Position numbers and translations under genes: made by a program. A stretch of 64,000 nucleotides of DNA from Amycolatopsis lexingtonensis (lineage in GTDB: Bacteria; Actinomycetota; Actinomycetes; Mycobacteriales; Pseudonocardiaceae), in assembly GCF_014873755.1 (NCBI RefSeq), contig NZ_JADBEG010000001.1:9460501-9524500 (forward strand), given 5' to 3'. The first letter of the stretch is position 1. The number at the start of each line of letters is the position of its first letter. Positions 60,663-64,000 of this stretch are shown here, in pieces. The notes beneath the pieces were generated by a model. The model worked only from the letters and a program-made list of their open reading frames with translations, was not told the DNA's origin and ran no database searches.

Positions 60663-62117
60663 ATGAGGCACACCGCTTTCCGGCGCCTGCTGGTCGCCGG
60701 GCTCGCCGTCGCGGCCGCGCTGGTGGCACCCGCCACCGCGCACGCCGACGTCGCATCGAACGACGATTTCGACACCGCCACCGCTGTCACCGCACTGCCC
60801 TTCCAAGTGACCCAGGACTTCGGGGAAGCGACGAAGAGCGCCGACGACCCGACCTCGTGCTACTCCTCGTTCGCGACGAGCGTCTGGTACGACTACACCG
60901 CGTCCGCCGACGGGTTCGTCCGGGCGCTGCCCACGGGCGCGAACCAGCTGCCGTTCATCGCCGTCTACACCGGCGGGCGCGGGGCGCTGACCCAGGTGCC
61001 CGGCGCCTGCGCGCAGTGGAACAACGGGCCGTCGGTGACGTTCCCGGTCACCGCCGGGCAGACGTACCACATCATGGTGTTCAAGCCGTACGCCGGCGTC
61101 GGCCAGGTGGCCACGCTGGCCCTTTCCAGTGTCCCGAGGGAGGCGAACGACGACTTCGCGGCGGCCGCCGAGGCCACGCTGCCCGGGACGTTCTCGGGTG
61201 ACCTGTCGCGGTCCACGAGCGAGCCGGGCGAGGTGACGGCGAGCTGTGATCCCGAGGCCGACCACTCGGTGTGGTACCGGTACACCCCGGACCGCACCCG
61301 GTCGATCAGCGTGGAGCGGCGGGCCCGCTGGTCGGCGTCGGTCGCGGTGTACCGCGGCCCGGAGCTGTCCGAAGTGGACTGTGCGGGGGAGCTGGACAGC
61401 ACCAAGCGCGTGGTCTTCACGGCCACGGCGGGGCAGCAGTACTGGCTCCGGGTGGGCACCGACGCCGACTTCGCGTCCTGGTACGACATCCGGCTGACGA
61501 CCGCGCCGGCGCTGACGCCCAACGTGTACCTCTACTCCGGCGTGAAGTCGGTGTTCGACGACATCCAGATGTCGCCGAACGCGGGCGACAGCCTCGGCCG
61601 CCCGCTGGTCAGCGGCGAGCTGAAGTTCGGTGACGGCACGTCGGTGGCGCTCACGTCGAACGCCTCGCTGACGCACCGCTACGCCGCCGACGGCGACTAC
61701 CGCCTGGAGATCAGCGCGACGACCGACGACGGGCGCTCGGGGACCGGCAGCCAGGTCGTGCACGTCGAGACGCACGACGTCACGCTGACCGGGCTGTCGC
61801 TGCCCGCGCAGGCCCGCGCGGGGCAGACCAAGCCGGTCAAGGTGTCGGTGGTGAACAACCGCTACGACGAGCGGGTCGTCGTCTCGCTGCGCCGGAAGGG
61901 TGAGAGCGGGTACTTCGAGGAGGTCGGGCAGCTGACGCAGTGGGTGCCCGCGGGCAGCCGCGTGGAGTTCCCGTTCGCCTACAGCTACACGGCGGCCGAC
62001 GCCGCGGCGGGGCAGGCGGAGTTCGAGGTGACGGCGAACCTCGACGGCCGCTACGACGGCGACAGCCACCCGGTGGACAACCGGCTGACCGGGGTGACCG
62101 CGGTCCGCGCGAGCTGA
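60663..62117 (+). CDS. Secreted PKD-domain protein (paralogue 2)
   Basis: 484 residues with the same layout as the preceding gene: signal peptide ending TAHA near residue 29, NDDF repeats near residues 33 and 162, a PKD-like region (LKFGDGT, then HRYAADGDY) and a C-terminal beta domain (THDVTLTGLSLP, then FPFAYSYT) that matches the paralogue's THDVGIAKFTVP and FPFAYTFT. It lacks the Trp-Asp of the canonical WDFGDG. ATG 60663 follows GGGGGG (60651-60656), and only 17 nt separate it from the previous stop, so the two are cotranscribed. Function unknown; probably exported to the cell envelope or medium. Confidence 0.85.
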   Translation: MRHTAFRRLLVAGLAVAAALVAPATAHADVASNDDFDTATAVTALPFQVTQDFGEATKSADDPTSCYSSFATSVWYDYTASADGFVRALPTGANQLPFIAVYTGGRGALTQVPGACAQWNNGPSVTFPVTAGQTYHIMVFKPYAGVGQVATLALSSVPREANDDFAAAAEATLPGTFSGDLSRSTSEPGEVTASCDPEADHSVWYRYTPDRTRSISVERRARWSASVAVYRGPELSEVDCAGELDSTKRVVFTATAGQQYWLRVGTDADFASWYDIRLTTAPALTPNVYLYSGVKSVFDDIQMSPNAGDSLGRPLVSGELKFGDGTSVALTSNASLTHRYAADGDYRLEISATTDDGRSGTGSQVVHVETHDVTLTGLSLPAQARAGQTKPVKVSVVNNRYDERVVVSLRRKGESGYFEEVGQLTQWVPAGSRVEFPFAYSYTAADAAAGQAEFEVTANLDGRYDGDSHPVDNRLTGVTAVRAS

Positions 62118-62141
62118 CACGGCCCGCCCCGGTCTCAAGCG

Positions 62142-62225
62142 CCCCAAGGCGGCCTTCGGTGCGTGAGACGCACCGAAGGCCGCCTTGGGTGCGTCTGACG
62201 CACCCAAGGCCACATTGGGGCGCTC
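62142..62225 (+). repeat. 84-bp palindromic repeat, diverged intergenic copy (site 6)
   Basis: Same length and arm plan as the five PKS copies, flanked by the same AAGCGCCCC start (62137) and GGGGCGCT end. Several arms carry AAGGCGGCCTT in place of AATGTGGCGTT; the last arm is a hybrid (CCCAAGGCCACATTGGGG). It lies 24 bp after the stop of the second PKD-protein gene, so it is non-coding here and could also fold as a transcript hairpin. Confidence 0.85.
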
Positions 62226-62278
62226 GGGCGCGGGGACCACGGTCTGTGCTCGGGCGGCCCTGAGTCCACTTTCGCCTC

Positions 62279-62300
62279 GGCGGGACGCGCTCGTCCCGCC
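62279..62300 (+). terminator. Hairpin, candidate terminator of the PKD-protein pair
   Basis: Perfect 9-bp stem, GGCGGGACG and CGTCCCGCC, with loop CGCT. There is no U-run. It lies 161 bp after the last stop. The 62118-62541 gap as a whole holds the diverged 84-bp repeat, this hairpin, a weak ACCCT/AGGGT stem at 62358-62372 and the promoter at 62438; I see no gene in it. Confidence 0.5.
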
Positions 62301-62437
62301 AAGACGGAAAATCACCTACCCCGCACGGGATCCCGTGCGTTCTTCGACTCGATCTCACCCTCCGCAAGGGTAAAAAGACGTGCGGTGGAAGTTCACCCTG
62401 TGTAGCTGATGCGTACGGGGGAAACGGCTCGCGTTCC

Positions 62438-62467
62438 TTGACAGCACCGGCCCGGCCGGGGTTATGT
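62438..62467 (+). promoter_or_regulatory. Sigma-70-like promoter for the sensor kinase gene
   Basis: A consensus -35 box TTGACA (62438-62443) lies 18 nt before TTATGT (62462-62467), a fair -10 box. Transcription would start near 62474. That excludes the in-frame ATG at 62464 as the kinase start and supports ATG 62542, leaving a ~70-nt leader. Confidence 0.55.
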
Positions 62468-62541
62468 CACCGCCTGAATTCCGCGGAAAAGGAACCGGAA
62501 ATCGTTCTCGGGCCACCGGTACGAATCGAGCCACGCCACCG

Positions 62542-64000
62542 ATGAAAGAAGACATACGTCGTTCCACCCCCTCCTGGAATCCGGGCGCCTGGGGGTTGCG
62601 CACCAAGATCTCCGTTGTGCTCCTGCTGCCCGTCCTGGTCGCCTTGCTACTGGCCGGGGCCCGGGTGCAGGGCGAGCTCGCCCAGGCCGGCGAGCTCAGC
62701 GCCGTACGCGATCAAATGCCCGTCGTGCAAGGGATTTCCGAACTGGCCGGGCTCGTCGACGACGAGATGATCCATGACGGCGCCGCCGCGCAGACCGCCG
62801 CCGTCGACGGGAAAGCCGCGTCGGTCCGCCGGGACGCCGCATTTTCGCAGCTCACCCCGCAACTGGCGCGCACATTGGAAGATCAGCTCGGGAAATTGGC
62901 CGACCTGCGCCAGCTGGACGGTTCCGCGGGCGCGAAAACCACCGCCTACCACGACTTCACGGTCGCGCTCAGCGAAGTGATCTCGGGCGTCGTCGGCCAA
63001 GCCGGAAATGCCGATCTCGGCGCGTCGGCGAGCCTCAGCGCGGGATTGGTGCAGCTGAGGACCGTGCTCGCCGTCCAGGAAGCGGTGGCGGGCGGCGGCG
63101 CCGCCGCGGTGGCCGAGCGTGCCGCGGCCGAAGAAGCCGTGCTCATCGGGCAGATCCGGCGGGTGCTGCCGGCCGGTGCGGCGGCCGCCCGGTTCGCCGC
63201 GGCCACCAGCCAGGGTGCCGGCGGCCCCGCGGCGAAGCGCGCGGTGCTCGGCACCGTACTGGCCGAGCAGGTGAAAACGCTTTCGGACGCGGTCGGCGCG
63301 CAGACCGACCTCGCCCGCTCGGACGCACTGCGCGACGCCGCACTCGTGCTCGCGGCGCTGCTCGGCGCCCTCGCCATCGCGCTCGCCGTCGCACGATCGG
63401 TGGTGGCCCCGATCCGGCGGCTGCACGCGGCCGCGCTCGACACCGCGCGCCGCCGGCTGCCCGGCACCATCGAGCGGATCCGGGAGGGCGAGGACGTCGA
63501 CTGGCGCGCGACCCCGCCGCTCCCGGTCGACTCGGAGGAGGAGGTCGGCCAGCTCGCCCGCGCCTTCGACGACATGCACCGGCAGGCCGTCCGGCTCGCC
63601 GTCGGCGAGCAGGCCGAGATGCGGATCCAGGTCAGCGAGATGTTCATGACGCTGTCGCGGCGCAGCCAGTCGCTGGTGGAGCTGCAGCTTTCGGTGATCG
63701 AGGACCTCGAAGCCGACGAGCAAGACCCGCAGCGGCTGGCCGAGCTGTTCCAGATCGACCACATCGCCACCCGGCTGCGGCGCAACGGCGAGAACCTGCA
63801 GGTCCTCGCCGGCGGCCGGCCGGTCCGGCGGGAAACCGGCCCGGTCGCCACGGTCGAGCTGCTGCGGGCGGCGACGTCGGAGGTCAAGGACTACCAGCGC
63901 ATCACCCTCGGCAACGCGCCGCGCGGCTCGGTGCAGGCCGAAGCCGCGGCCGACGTCGTGCACATCCTCGCGGAGCTGCTGGAGAACGCGATCCGGTCGT
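62542..64000 (+). CDS. Membrane sensor histidine kinase, conservon (CvnA-like) type, 5' part
   Basis: 486 codons are visible and the frame runs off the window. The order is: cytoplasmic start, TM helix (about residues 22-42, ISVVLLLPVLVALLLAG), an alanine-rich all-helical extracellular sensor region (43-264) like nitrate/nitrite-sensing domains, a second TM helix (265-285) followed by VVAPIRRL and a HAMP segment, then a helical segment with LSRRSQSLVELQL and DHIATRLRRNGENL. The start of the ATPase N-box, ELLENAIRS, is at the edge. The RRSQSLVE and RRNGENL signatures are typical of actinobacterial conservon kinases, which are usually followed by Roadblock, DUF742 and GTPase genes; those would lie beyond 64000. 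Start ATG 62542 is favoured over 62464 by the promoter position. Probably unrelated to the PKS. Confidence 0.85.
   Translation, partial: MKEDIRRSTPSWNPGAWGLRTKISVVLLLPVLVALLLAGARVQGELAQAGELSAVRDQMPVVQGISELAGLVDDEMIHDGAAAQTAAVDGKAASVRRDAAFSQLTPQLARTLEDQLGKLADLRQLDGSAGAKTTAYHDFTVALSEVISGVVGQAGNADLGASASLSAGLVQLRTVLAVQEAVAGGGAAAVAERAAAEEAVLIGQIRRVLPAGAAAARFAAATSQGAGGPAAKRAVLGTVLAEQVKTLSDAVGAQTDLARSDALRDAALVLAALLGALAIALAVARSVVAPIRRLHAAALDTARRRLPGTIERIREGEDVDWRATPPLPVDSEEEVGQLARAFDDMHRQAVRLAVGEQAEMRIQVSEMFMTLSRRSQSLVELQLSVIEDLEADEQDPQRLAELFQIDHIATRLRRNGENLQVLAGGRPVRRETGPVATVELLRAATSEVKDYQRITLGNAPRGSVQAEAAADVVHILAELLENAIRS

Noticed and set aside
62464..62541. Earlier in-frame ATG at 62464 for the sensor kinase
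   Set aside because: It overlaps the -10 box of the best promoter (62438-62467), so it would lie at or before the transcription start.

Overview
The window is very GC-rich, with strongly GC-biased third codon positions and long type I polyketide synthase (PKS) genes. It also holds GTGA-overlapping tailoring genes and, at the far right, the start of an actinobacterial conservon-type sensor kinase. This points to an actinomycete. A Pseudonocardiaceae host such as Amycolatopsis is my best inference, but no marker gene here proves it.

Positions 1-54546 are six co-directional modular PKS genes: the C-terminal part of one gene whose start lies upstream, then five complete genes (1404-16040, 16070-30184, 30208-35487, 35511-43679, 43723-54546). 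I number the complete modules M1-M11 and the partial first one M0. Judged from AT motifs, M1, M2, M3, M8, M9 and M10 take malonyl-CoA and M4, M5, M6, M7 and M11 take methylmalonyl-CoA. M1-M4, M7 and M9-M11 carry DH and KR, M5 and M6 carry KR only, M8 carries no reductive domain, and only M0 shows an ER remnant. M11 ends in a thioesterase. Read colinearly (inference), the last 25 backbone carbons are a 2-methyl-2,4,6-trienoyl end, a C9 ketone conjugated to a C10-methyl alkene, a C12-C15 methyl/hydroxyl stretch from two propionate units, a C16-methyl tetraene (C16-C23) and a reduced C24-C25. That suggests a polyene macrolide or macrolactam. I cannot name the compound.

Positions 54567-58988 are a tightly coupled tailoring operon: three cytochrome P450s and a type II thioesterase, joined by GTGA start/stop overlaps and closed by a strong hairpin at 58991-59025. 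The cluster probably ends there on this side. The loading module, precursor genes, sugars, regulators and transporters, if present, must lie upstream of the window.

Positions 59161-62117 hold a tandem pair of paralogous secreted proteins with PKD-like domains. A 424-bp intergenic region follows, containing an 84-bp palindromic repeat, a hairpin and a good promoter. From 62542 a membrane sensor kinase runs off the window edge.

The most unusual feature is the 84-bp repeat. It occurs in frame, in the same orientation and at the same place (KS-AT linker) in five of the eleven modules. One copy carries an extra 54-bp insertion, and a sequence-diverged copy of the same length lies in the intergenic region.
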